DNA of 64,000 nt, taken from Pontiella agarivorans. Lineage in GTDB: Bacteria > Verrucomicrobiota > Kiritimatiellia > Kiritimatiellales > Pontiellaceae. Positions 34,921-43,555 of this stretch are shown one piece after another. The stretch lies in the NCBI RefSeq assembly GCF_034531395.1, contig NZ_JARVCO010000002.1, positions 1 to 64,000 on the forward strand, given 5' to 3'. Below the pieces are notes generated by a model. It had not been told where the DNA came from, searched no databases, and worked only from the letters and a program-made list of their open reading frames with translations. Made by a program: the position numbers and the translations under genes. How positions within the stretch are numbered: position 1 is the first letter of the stretch; every line of letters begins with the position of its first letter.

Positions 34921-37083
34921 ATGCAACTAAATTTGAAGAAACGAAATTTGCTGATTTTCAGCGCGTTGCTTTTGGGGAGTGGGATTGCTGCGGCAAATCA
35001 GATTGAAATGCATCTGAAGTGTCCGGCTCCGCCCCAGGAGCAGGTCCTTTGGGATGACGCTGATTCGTCGGATGATACGGCGTGTACGGTTGCTTTTGCC
35101 GCCTCTGAACTGCAGTACTATCTCCGGTTGATCACCGGGGAGACTTCAAATTGGGCGATCGTGAACGATGAACCGGGTGACGATCAAAAACAGATCGTAT
35201 TTACCCAGCTTGACTCGTCTGACACCAGCGAGTTGCTGGGGGATGAGGGTTATATTCTGGTGACGAAAAATACGCAGGCCGGGTGGCGCGCGGAAATCAA
35301 ATTCGCTCATCGCATCGGAGCCCTCTACGGAGCCTACGATCTTCTCCACCGACTGGGCGTCCGGTGGTTTGCTCCCGGCGAGGCGGGGCAAATTGTGCCG
35401 CAGTCCAAACTGGAAACCATTCCTGAAGTCAACGCGGTTGAGCGTCCGGACTATCTCCTGCGGGGCTTTCACGCGTGGGAAGACCGCGGCGGGACGGACT
35501 TCCTGCTTTGGATGGCGCGCAATCGACTGAATTACTGGTGCATCGAGGAATCAAATAAGCCTCTGATTAACAAACTGGGGATCCAGCTTGCGGGCGGAGA
35601 ACACCTGCTTCATGACTGGTATCTGGGGGCATTCAATGCGTATCCGTATAATCATTCCGGGTTTGATGGAGACGAGCAGCTTCCTGCAGATCCCTATCAG
35701 GTGAGTCCGTCGTTCCTCGGCGATAAGAACGCGGACGGGCGGCTTAGTTATTATGAAGCCCATCCGGAATGGTTTGGACTCAATAAAGGAAAGCGCGTTC
35801 CGGGACCGAACTCACCGACGGGAAAAGGGCGGCGGCACGGGGTCAACTTCTGCACCTCGAATGCGGATGCGCTGGCTGAGTTTGTAAAGAATGCGGTAAC
35901 GGATTTCGAAAGCGGACGTTTGAAAGATGCATCAATTGTCAATGCCTGGTTGCTGGACAATGCGACCTGGTGTTCCTGCGAGGAGTGCCGAAAACTGGGG
36001 ACCCCGACCGATCGCAATCTGTTGGTGATTTATGCAATGGATCAAGGCGTCAAAACCGCTCAAAAAGAAGGACGGATTCATCGGCCGATCCGCTTCCTTT
36101 TTCTAACCTATAATGATGTGATTGATCCTCCGACGCGCCCATTGCCTGCCGACTTTGATTATGAGTCCTGTATCGCGACTTTTTTCCCTATTCGCCGATG
36201 CTATGTCCATGATCTGCAGGATACATCGTGCGACATCAACACCCGTTTCGATGAGATTTTTAGAGGATGGGTTTCTTCGCCTGATCGTTTTTACAAGGGG
36301 CAGATGTGCGTCGGGGAATATTATAATATCTCCCGGTTTAAGTGTTTGCCGATGTCCTTTATGAACACCATGACGCCTGATATTCCGTATTATCATAAAT
36401 TGGGGGCACGTTATTTTCACTACATGCATGTCTCAACTGAAAACTGGGGAAATAAGGCGCTCACAAACTGGCAGATGGCGCGGCAGTTGTGGGATGTCGA
36501 CTCGGATGTGGAGGCGCTGTGGACGGATTATTTTTCAGCTCGGTATGAAAGTGCTGCAGACGATATGCGGAACTTTTACGAAGGGCTGGAACCGATGTTG
36601 AGCAATATCACCTTGCTGAAATATACCACCGGCCCCGCCATGGAAAAGGGAGGCAGGAATGCGTTTTCTGCAGGCTCTCACTTGAGCTACGATCAGCCCG
36701 GTGTTGCACCCAGTTTACTGGAGATGCGTGAAGCAGGATATCGATGTCGTGAACTCATCGATCGTGTACAGGCGCAAGAGCTGACGGAACCGGTGCGCCG
36801 TCGTATTGAAGAAGATGAACGCATGTTTGTTTATGGGGAACGCACGCTGGAGTTCTACGACTTGGCCGAGCAGGGATTTCGAGCCGTGCGAGAAAAAAAT
36901 AAACCGGAGGCCGAACGCATTTTGAAGCGTTTAAAGGTTGTTGAAAAACAGTTGAAAGACGACACGGTTTCCGCGTCGAATGCCGGCGAGCATGCCAGCT
37001 CACCGAACGCGTTGGATGCAACGTACGGACGCCGTGCAGTCAAGACGCTGGAACGGAAAATGAAGGTTTTTGATGAGGGGTAA
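34921..37083 (+). CDS. Secreted DUF4838-like carbohydrate-active protein
   Basis: 720 aa from ATG 34921, which has GGGAAG upstream; ATG 34903 is an alternative. Signal peptide LLIFSALLLGSGIAAA. The N-terminal ~150 residues look like the domain that precedes the barrel in GH67/GH20-type enzymes (AASELQYYLRLITGE, then RIGALYGAYDLLHRLGVRWFAPGE). From about 180 a TIM-barrel-like DUF4838 region follows, with RGFHAWEDRG, WMARNRLNYWCIEE, ATWCSCEECRKLGTP and YFHYMHVSTENWGNKALTNW. A helical C-terminus closes the protein. Function within the family is largely unproven; an exo-acting glycosidase is plausible. Its position opposite the sigma factor suggests it is a main target of that system. Confidence 0.8.
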   Translation: MQLNLKKRNLLIFSALLLGSGIAAANQIEMHLKCPAPPQEQVLWDDADSSDDTACTVAFAASELQYYLRLITGETSNWAIVNDEPGDDQKQIVFTQLDSSDTSELLGDEGYILVTKNTQAGWRAEIKFAHRIGALYGAYDLLHRLGVRWFAPGEAGQIVPQSKLETIPEVNAVERPDYLLRGFHAWEDRGGTDFLLWMARNRLNYWCIEESNKPLINKLGIQLAGGEHLLHDWYLGAFNAYPYNHSGFDGDEQLPADPYQVSPSFLGDKNADGRLSYYEAHPEWFGLNKGKRVPGPNSPTGKGRRHGVNFCTSNADALAEFVKNAVTDFESGRLKDASIVNAWLLDNATWCSCEECRKLGTPTDRNLLVIYAMDQGVKTAQKEGRIHRPIRFLFLTYNDVIDPPTRPLPADFDYESCIATFFPIRRCYVHDLQDTSCDINTRFDEIFRGWVSSPDRFYKGQMCVGEYYNISRFKCLPMSFMNTMTPDIPYYHKLGARYFHYMHVSTENWGNKALTNWQMARQLWDVDSDVEALWTDYFSARYESAADDMRNFYEGLEPMLSNITLLKYTTGPAMEKGGRNAFSAGSHLSYDQPGVAPSLLEMREAGYRCRELIDRVQAQELTEPVRRRIEEDERMFVYGERTLEFYDLAEQGFRAVREKNKPEAERILKRLKVVEKQLKDDTVSASNAGEHASSPNALDATYGRRAVKTLERKMKVFDEG

Positions 37084-37084
37084 C

Positions 37085-37345
37085 GTGCGTTTATATCGAT
37101 TTCTATTCCGCTTGGGCGTGTGCGCTGTAGGGGCATTACACGCAGAAGCGCAAGCAACATAAGCTCCGGTATCTCGCCCCAGCATCATCTACATTCTTAC
37201 CGATGATCGAAGATCCGTGGGCAGAAGGACATTCGGTATTCGCCTGTTTTAAGAAGGCCCAAACGGTCCGCACGGATACCCATCGACTGGTGTTGCATAA
37301 CGATGGCTTTGTGGAATTGTACAATCACCGCACGCCGGCAAGCAG
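37085..37345 (+). pseudogene. Collapsed sulfatase: broken N-terminus joined to a C-terminal piece
   Basis: GTG 37085 opens a signal peptide (LYRFLFRLGVCAVGALHAEA) that hits a TAA after 25 codons. In the same frame the next residues are RPSIIYILTDD, the sulfatase opening motif. About 60 bases later a different frame reads KKAQTVRTDTHRLVLHNDG, then FVELYNHRT, which is typical of the C-terminal part of choline/iduronate-type sulfatases. The whole catalytic centre, including the formylglycine cysteine, is missing. The fragment ends in a copied piece of the sigma-factor gene. It starts 1 bp after the DUF4838-like gene, so a sulfatase once followed that gene. Confidence 0.78.
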
Positions 37346-37375
37346 GGTATATCGGGTATTCCACGTGTTATCCAT
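37325..37375 (-). pseudogene. Duplicated stub of the ECF sigma-factor gene
   Basis: On the minus strand, ATG at 37375 encodes MDNTWNTRYTLLAGVR and then stops. The intact sigma factor begins MDNTWKTRYTLLEGAL. The homology continues upstream of the start codon through the promoter region (37376-37500). The duplication therefore copied the start of the sigma gene with its divergent control region, then broke off inside the gene. Confidence 0.8.
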
Positions 37376-37559
37376 GTTGTTCCTTTGCATGTACGCATTG
37401 AATATAGGCGAACTCCGGAGCTTTTCCAGTTTTCTTGGCGTAATATGAATTCTGAAATTTTCGTGCACCGAAGGACGGTTGGATAGGGGTATAATTTATA
37501 AATGGATCCTCTCCATCCCGCCCTCGGGATTGCCAGAGGAATTGTGGCAGGAGATTGCG
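37376..37559 (+). promoter_or_regulatory. Copied sigma-type control region upstream of the sulfatase block
   Basis: It shares TGAATATAGGCGAA, TTTTCCAGTTTT-like and TTGGCGTAAT blocks, in the same order, with the region at 34618-34760. TGCACC (37464-37469) is followed after 20 bases by TATAAT (37490-37495) and TTATAAAT. AGGAG at 37549-37553 is the ribosome site for GTG 37560. It is inferred to drive the sulfatase genes 37560-46399. Confidence 0.6.
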
Positions 37560-39005
37560 GTGAGAAGTTCAGTTCTGTGTATTTTATTGTTTGTCGGATT
37601 GTCGGTTGCGGCACGTCCTAATGTGATCATTATTTTAGCGGATGATCAGGGCTACAACGATTTGGGGTGCTACGGCTCGAAAACGATCAAGACTCCGCGC
37701 ATTGATCAGATGGCGCGGGAAGGGATTCGACTGACCGACTATTATGCGGCGGCACCGTTGTGCGGACCGAGCCGGGCGGCTTTGCTGACCGGCTGTTATG
37801 CGCAGCGCTTGGCGGAATACGGAAAAGAAAAGGAGTGTCATACGGTCATTGATTCAGGTGAAGTATTGATTTCCGAGCTGCTCCAATCGGCGGGCTATAA
37901 AACCGCCTGTATTGGAAAGTGGCATGTGGCCGGCAGTAAAAAGACCTGTATAAAGACGGCGAAAAACGGGAGCGGGCTGGAGCGGTATTCTATGGCCCGC
38001 CCGGAAATTATGCCGATGCAGAAAGGATTCGATGTCTACTTCGGCACGCCATATAGCAACGATATGGATCCAACGGTGCTGATCCGCGGTAATGAGATCG
38101 TGGAAGAGCTTGGACATGGAGAAAAACAGGCCGGTCTGTCAACGCGCTACACCGATGAGGCGCTCAGTTTCATTGAATCGAATAAAGATGCGCCCTTTTT
38201 CCTGTATCTGGCCTTTAATATGCCGCACAAACCGCTGTGGCCGGGTAAAGAATTTGAAGGCAAGTCGGCTTATGGGCGCTACGGGGACTGCATTGAGGAG
38301 ATCGATTGGAACACCGGGCGCGTGCTTGATAAGCTGACGGAATTGGGGATCGATGAGAATACTTTCGTGGTGTACATGTCGGACAACGGTCCGTTTAAAG
38401 CGCATAAGGCGGGCATTCCGAAATTCCTGAAACGGGTACCCGATGCTTCGTACATTCAGGGCGGATGTGCCGATCCGCTGAAAGGACATAAACTCACGTC
38501 CAATGAGGGGGGACTGCGCGTTCCGGCCATCATTCGCTGGCCGAAAGGAATTTCGGCCGGGCGGGTGAGCAGTGAATTGGTTTCTGCGATTGATCTTTTT
38601 CCGACGATTGTCCGTCTGGCCGGAGCAACGCTTCCGGACGATCGGGTGATCGACGGCGTAGATTTGACTGAATTTCTGACGGGAAAACGCGTTCAGTCCG
38701 GGCGGGACCATTTCTATTATTATAAATGGCTTTATCTGTATGCCGTGCGTGACAGCGAGTGGAAATTGGTGATGCCGCGCCCGGCAGTCTATAAAGATAT
38801 GGCCTGGTATTGCCGCGGCCAGGAGGCCGTCAAAGAACCGACGCTTTACAACCTGAAAAAGGATATCGGCGAGACGGTCAACGTTGCCGCACAGCACCCG
38901 GAGGTGGTCAGCCGATTGATGAAGGTGGTTGAGCAGGCTCGGGAAGATCTCGGCGACCGGGCGACCGGACTCGACGGTTCAGGAATCCGACATAACCATA
39001 ACTAG
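37560..39005 (+). CDS. Secreted sulfatase (S1 family), motif CGPSR
   Basis: 481 aa from GTG 37560. The start fits AGGAG six bases upstream and puts a normal signal peptide (VLCILLFVGLSVAA) first. RPNVIIILADDQGYNDLGCYGS; predicted formylglycine C68 in CGPSR, followed by AALLTGCYAQRLAE; GKWHVAG and YMSDNGPF. It is a clear paralogue of the gene at 47612, and the pair of genes here (37560 and 39016) matches the pair at 47612 and 49053 in order and spacing (10 bp). It is first in a tightly spaced run of six sulfatases ending at 46399. Confidence 0.93.
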   Translation: MRSSVLCILLFVGLSVAARPNVIIILADDQGYNDLGCYGSKTIKTPRIDQMAREGIRLTDYYAAAPLCGPSRAALLTGCYAQRLAEYGKEKECHTVIDSGEVLISELLQSAGYKTACIGKWHVAGSKKTCIKTAKNGSGLERYSMARPEIMPMQKGFDVYFGTPYSNDMDPTVLIRGNEIVEELGHGEKQAGLSTRYTDEALSFIESNKDAPFFLYLAFNMPHKPLWPGKEFEGKSAYGRYGDCIEEIDWNTGRVLDKLTELGIDENTFVVYMSDNGPFKAHKAGIPKFLKRVPDASYIQGGCADPLKGHKLTSNEGGLRVPAIIRWPKGISAGRVSSELVSAIDLFPTIVRLAGATLPDDRVIDGVDLTEFLTGKRVQSGRDHFYYYKWLYLYAVRDSEWKLVMPRPAVYKDMAWYCRGQEAVKEPTLYNLKKDIGETVNVAAQHPEVVSRLMKVVEQAREDLGDRATGLDGSGIRHNHN

Positions 39006-39015
39006 GTGAAAACAA

Positions 39016-40626
39016 ATGAAATCAAGAACATGCTATGTTGATTTGACGGACACTGACTACGAAAGACACCGGATACCCGAAAGGGGAACGGGCGGTCATT
39101 TTTTGTGTATCAGGTGCCTTTGGGGGTTGAAATTTGCTGTGACGGTGCTCATCGTTCTTTCTGCTTTCACGGCTTCAAGTTTCGGCGAGAACCCATCGCG
39201 CCCCAATGTATTGTTTATTCTGATCGATGATTTCGGGTGGAAGGATGTTGGCTATAACGGCAGCACATTCTATGAAACGCCGCAAATCGATAAGTTGTCG
39301 AAAGAGTGGATGCGGTTTGATTCCTGTTACACGCCGAGTCCGATGTGTTCTCCGACCCGCGCCAGTATTCTGACAGGTAAAAATCCGGCGCGGCATGGCA
39401 TTACGCAATGGCTGCCGGGGATTGATCGGGCCTATGCGCGGCGGGGGGATACTCCTCGTGTGTATTGCCCGGGGCCGCAATCTCCGACGATTAAGGAAAG
39501 TGAAGTGACTCTGGGTGAAGCATTTCAGGAAGCCGGGTACGAAACGGCGTTTTACGGTAAGTGGCATATGGGGGATTTTCCGTTGAGCGGCGGTCCGAAA
39601 AATCATGGGTATGATTCGCAGGTCGCGGTGATTGAGCGGAATGGATGCGCTCAGTTTTCCTTTAAGCGTTATTTCAAGCAGGCAAAGCCGGGGCAGAGTT
39701 TTAATGATGCTCTGACGGATGCGGCGATTGATTATGTGACGGCCAAAAGGGATAAGCCCTTTTATCTGCATTTGTGCCATTTTGCCATGCATCTTCCAAT
39801 TTCCACGTCGCCGGAATTGCGTGCAAAATTTGAGGCGAAAAAGAACGCATTGGGCCTGACCACGGCTGAGACGAAACTGGATGATTATGCTCATCATCCG
39901 TGGAAACTTCAGCAGGACAGCGCTGAGTATGCAGGTGAGTTATATAATCTGGATTCGAATATCGGCCGGTTGGTGGATGCGCTGAAGAAAAGCGGGCAGT
40001 ATGAAAATACGATCATCGTTTTCACCGGGGATAACGGTGGCCGTACGTCCACAAAGAGTGAACATGCGACGGCTGTGGCTCCGTTGCGCGGTGGAAAAAC
40101 GTATGTGTTTGAGGGCGGTTTGCGGACGCCGACATTAATCTATTGGCCGGGGCATACGAAGGCCGGGATGCATACGGATACGCCGATCAATAGTATGGAT
40201 TTTTATCCGACGCTGCTGGAGATGGCGGGCCTGCCGCTGAAGCCGGAGCAGCATCTGGATGGGCTCAGTATCGTACCGTTGTTTAAAGGTCAACCCGTGG
40301 AGCGTGGTGCGCAATATTGGCATTTTCCGCACTACCAGAAGGACGGCAGTTATCCATCCAGTGCGATTCGCGTCGGCGATTATAAACTGATTCATAATTA
40401 TCATCATGACGATCTGCTCCTGTTCAAGATTTCGGAAGATCCCCATGAAACTAAAAATCTAGCGAAGTCGATGCCTGAAAAAGCGGCGGCGCTGAATAAA
40501 CAGCTGATGGACTATTTGAAAGAGACCGGGGCCTATCTTCCGCAGCCTCCGACACCGGAGCAGCGAATGAGAAAAAACAAGTCCAGAAAGAGTAAGAACA
40601 AGAAGGTTGAAAATCCCATAAAATGA
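39016..40626 (+). CDS. Secreted sulfatase (S1 family), motif CSPTR, long N-terminal leader
   Basis: 536 aa if ATG 39016 is used, which leaves about 36 polar residues before the hydrophobic signal core (FAVTVLIVLSAFTASSFG). A TTG near 39129 would give a normal signal peptide, so the true start is uncertain. ILIDDFGWKDVGYNGSTFYETP; predicted formylglycine C111 in CSPTR, then ILTGKNPARHGITQWLPG; GKWHMGDF and FTGDNGGR. It is a paralogue of 49053 and, more distantly, of 55740. The C-terminus is strongly basic (KNKSRKSKNKK). Its stop overlaps the next gene's ATG by 4 bp. Confidence 0.91.
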   Translation: MKSRTCYVDLTDTDYERHRIPERGTGGHFLCIRCLWGLKFAVTVLIVLSAFTASSFGENPSRPNVLFILIDDFGWKDVGYNGSTFYETPQIDKLSKEWMRFDSCYTPSPMCSPTRASILTGKNPARHGITQWLPGIDRAYARRGDTPRVYCPGPQSPTIKESEVTLGEAFQEAGYETAFYGKWHMGDFPLSGGPKNHGYDSQVAVIERNGCAQFSFKRYFKQAKPGQSFNDALTDAAIDYVTAKRDKPFYLHLCHFAMHLPISTSPELRAKFEAKKNALGLTTAETKLDDYAHHPWKLQQDSAEYAGELYNLDSNIGRLVDALKKSGQYENTIIVFTGDNGGRTSTKSEHATAVAPLRGGKTYVFEGGLRTPTLIYWPGHTKAGMHTDTPINSMDFYPTLLEMAGLPLKPEQHLDGLSIVPLFKGQPVERGAQYWHFPHYQKDGSYPSSAIRVGDYKLIHNYHHDDLLLFKISEDPHETKNLAKSMPEKAAALNKQLMDYLKETGAYLPQPPTPEQRMRKNKSRKSKNKKVENPIK

Positions 40627-42026
40627 GAGACAGAAGGATGAACTATTTTTTAGCGTTATGGATTGGATGCGTGTTATGGACAGCTTCTGCTGCTGAGCGT
40701 CCAAATGTTGTTTTGATTATGGCGGATGATGTCAGTTGGACGGCTTTCGGAAGCTATGGCAATGAAGATTGCAAGACGCCGGTATTGGACCGCATGGCCG
40801 AGCAGGGCATTCGTTTTACGCAGTGTTACGGTACGCCGATCTGCACGCCTTCGCGGGTGATGTTGATGACTGGAAAGTATAATTTCCGAAACTACACGCA
40901 TTTCGGCTATATGAGTCCAGATGAAAAAACGTTTGGGAATCTGTTGCAGGATGCCGGATATAAAACGGCGATTGCGGGTAAGTGGCAGCTGAACGGCCTT
41001 TATAATCAGAAACCGGGCTGGGATGACCATACCCGTCCTTTCAAGGCCGGGTTTGATGAATATTGTCTGTGGCAGCTTACAAAAGGTAAAAAAGGGGGCG
41101 CGGGGGCCGGTGAGCGTTTCTGGAGTCCGCCGATCGAGCATAACGGGACGTTCATCTCCTCGAAGGAGAATGCGGGTAAATACGGGCCGGATATTTTTGT
41201 CGATTTTATCTGCGACTTTATGGAACGCAGCGTGGCCGAGGATCAACCCTTCTTCGCGTATTATCCGATGGTGTTGGTGCACAGTCCATTTGTGCCTACG
41301 CCGGATACTATCGGCGATGCGCCTCGAACACAGAAGGCGAATAAGGCCAGGAGGGGATCGAATGAATTCCCGGCCATGGTGAATTACATGGATCAAATCG
41401 TCGGCCGGATTTTGGAAAAAACAGAGGCGTTGGGTATCGCAGAGAATACACTCATTATCTTTACCGCAGATAACGGAACCAATACGCGAATTACCACGCG
41501 GTGGAACGGGCGGAAAATCAAGGGTGGCAAGGGCGGTATGACGGATACGGGGACGCATGTGCCGCTGATTGCTTATTGGAAGGGGCATACACCGAAAGGA
41601 AAAGTACTGGATGATCTGGTGGACTTTACCGATTTCTATCCGACGCTGGCGGAGTTGGCCGGTATCGGGTTGGACGGGAGCGATCCGTTTGACGGCACGA
41701 GTTTTCTGCCGCAGATTCAAGGGTTGGAGGGAACGCCGCGAGATTGGGTGTTGTGTCACTATCAACCGTACTGGAACAAAGAGCCGGGCCAGTTTGTGCG
41801 TACGGCTGAATATAAGCTCTATGCGGATGGCCGTTTTTATAAGCCGGCCGAAGATCTGGACGAGAAGAACGATCTGGCTCATTCGCTGAAGAGTGAACGG
41901 CAGATGGAGATTCATCGCCGCCTGCAGTCGGTGCTGGAAACGGCACCGCCTGCTCCGACTGAATGGGGTTCAGTGAATACAAAAGAGGAAGACCGTGTGA
42001 TCTATCCTGAGTGGAGAACGCTTTAG
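40623..42026 (+). CDS. Secreted sulfatase with GKWQ in place of GKWH, motif CTPSR
   Basis: 467 aa from ATG 40623, overlapping the previous stop (ATGA); ATG 40638 is an alternative. Signal peptide YFLALWIGCVLWTASA, RPNVVLIMADDVSWTAFGSYGN. Predicted formylglycine C74 in CTPSR, then VMLMTGKYNFRNY. The conserved GKWH reads GKWQ (AGKWQLNGLY), with a following NG as also in the gene at 44978. FTADNGTNTRIT and KGGKGGMTDTGTHVP follow. The His-to-Gln change at a residue usually in the sulfate site may alter specificity. It is spaced 1 bp from the next sulfatase. Confidence 0.91.
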   Translation: MRDRRMNYFLALWIGCVLWTASAAERPNVVLIMADDVSWTAFGSYGNEDCKTPVLDRMAEQGIRFTQCYGTPICTPSRVMLMTGKYNFRNYTHFGYMSPDEKTFGNLLQDAGYKTAIAGKWQLNGLYNQKPGWDDHTRPFKAGFDEYCLWQLTKGKKGGAGAGERFWSPPIEHNGTFISSKENAGKYGPDIFVDFICDFMERSVAEDQPFFAYYPMVLVHSPFVPTPDTIGDAPRTQKANKARRGSNEFPAMVNYMDQIVGRILEKTEALGIAENTLIIFTADNGTNTRITTRWNGRKIKGGKGGMTDTGTHVPLIAYWKGHTPKGKVLDDLVDFTDFYPTLAELAGIGLDGSDPFDGTSFLPQIQGLEGTPRDWVLCHYQPYWNKEPGQFVRTAEYKLYADGRFYKPAEDLDEKNDLAHSLKSERQMEIHRRLQSVLETAPPAPTEWGSVNTKEEDRVIYPEWRTL

Positions 42027-42027
42027 T

Positions 42028-43545
42028 ATGAAACTGCGTATAACATTGGTGGCGGCTCTGTCGGCTGTAGGGATTCAGTTGACCGTTCCGGCCGCGAATC
42101 AACCGAATATTATCCTGATTATGGCGGATGATATGGGATATTCGGATATCGGTTGCTATGGGGGAGAGATTGATACGCCGAATATTGACCGTTTGGCAGC
42201 TGAAGGCATGCGGTTTCGTCAGTTCTACAACAATGCCAAATGTACGACGACGCGGGCTTCATTGATGAGCGGGCTTTACCCTCAGCTGGATAAAAAGGGA
42301 AAACCGTTTCTCTCCGACGACATGCTGACCTTGCCGCAGGCGATGAAATTGGCGGGGTATCGTACGATTTTGAGCGGAAAGTGGCATCTGGGAAACAGCA
42401 GCGGCCACCTGCCGATCGATCGCGGATTTGATGAAAGTTACGGTCTGTTTGACGGCTGCTGCAACTTTTTTGATCCAGCGCGTCCGATTCCGACATCAAA
42501 GAAAAAAAAGGTCCGTTGGTTTGGTCGGAACCGGACGCGGATTACCGAGTTTCCCGCCGACTTTTATGCGACTGACGCATTTACCGATCATGCGCTGAAT
42601 GAGATCCGCCAGGCGGTTGCGGCGGATCAGCCTTATTTCCTGCATCTGGCATATACCGCACCGCATTTTCCGCTGCATGCCAAACCGGTGGATATCGAAA
42701 AATATAAGGGGCGGTATGCGGCCGGTTGGGCGGCGCTGCGCAAGGAGCGTCATCAGCGGATGATTGAGCTGGGAATTATTGCTCCGGATGTAAAACTTTC
42801 CGATGCAGATCCTGAGGCGACTGCGTGGACCGGAAGGGCCGAAGATCAGCGATTGATGGAGGTCTATGCGGCGATGATCGACTGCATGGATCAGAATATC
42901 GGTCGGGTATTAAGCCTGTTGGATGAAACGGGAACGGCCGAGAATACCGTAATCTTTTTTTTGTCGGATAACGGTGCCAGTGCCGAAGATTATGATGCGG
43001 ACTACGTGAAGGGGGCCGAGATCGGTTCGGTTGATTCGTATCGAGTGGTCCATCCGAGCTGGGCGAATGCGCAGAATACGCCGTTTCGCAAATTTAAACT
43101 GAATGGGCATGAAGGCGGCATTTGTACGCCGTTTATTGTCCGTTGGCCGGGCAACGTTCAGGCGGGCAGCTGGAATGATTCGGTGGCACACATCATCGAT
43201 ATTGAGCCGACTTTGATGAAGCTTGCCGGACTGGATCCGAATACTGATGTTCCTGCCGGTAAACGTCCGCTGGAGGGTGAGGTTTTTCTTGCTGCATTTT
43301 CCGGTGAACGGATTGAGCGGAGCAAGCCCTTCTTTATGGAGTTTAAGGGTAATCGTGCCGTTCGGGATGGCGATTGGAAAGCGGCCTATTTCAACAAGAC
43401 GAAGAAATGGGAACTGTTCAATCTGGCACAGGACCGTTCGGAGTGTGTCGATTTGGCGGCGGACTATCCTGAAAAACTAAAAGCGTTGACAGGCGCCTGG
43501 GATCAGTGGGCTGAAAAGCACGGCCGCACCGGGAAAAAGAAATAA
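42028..43545 (+). CDS. Secreted sulfatase with non-canonical motif CTTTR
   Basis: 505 aa. Signal peptide LRITLVAALSAVGIQLTVPAA, QPNIILIMADDMGYSDIGCYGGE. The predicted formylglycine cysteine C72 lies in CTTTR (FYNNAKCTTTRASLMSG), so the usual Pro is Thr. All the other core motifs are normal: GKWHLGN, FLSDNGASAED and HEGGICTPFIVRWPG. The arrangement around YNNAKC is otherwise typical of the arylsulfatase group whose motif reads RCCPTR. It probably remains a formylglycine enzyme if the maturase tolerates the substitution. It is linked 1 bp and 10 bp to its neighbours. Confidence 0.91.
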   Translation: MKLRITLVAALSAVGIQLTVPAANQPNIILIMADDMGYSDIGCYGGEIDTPNIDRLAAEGMRFRQFYNNAKCTTTRASLMSGLYPQLDKKGKPFLSDDMLTLPQAMKLAGYRTILSGKWHLGNSSGHLPIDRGFDESYGLFDGCCNFFDPARPIPTSKKKKVRWFGRNRTRITEFPADFYATDAFTDHALNEIRQAVAADQPYFLHLAYTAPHFPLHAKPVDIEKYKGRYAAGWAALRKERHQRMIELGIIAPDVKLSDADPEATAWTGRAEDQRLMEVYAAMIDCMDQNIGRVLSLLDETGTAENTVIFFLSDNGASAEDYDADYVKGAEIGSVDSYRVVHPSWANAQNTPFRKFKLNGHEGGICTPFIVRWPGNVQAGSWNDSVAHIIDIEPTLMKLAGLDPNTDVPAGKRPLEGEVFLAAFSGERIERSKPFFMEFKGNRAVRDGDWKAAYFNKTKKWELFNLAQDRSECVDLAADYPEKLKALTGAWDQWAEKHGRTGKKK

Positions 43546-43555
43546 TAGACGCATC

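Noticed and set aside
40674-41915. Another long minus-strand open frame (413 codons)
   Set aside because: Same reasoning: it mirrors the sulfatase at 40623 and its protein has no family features.
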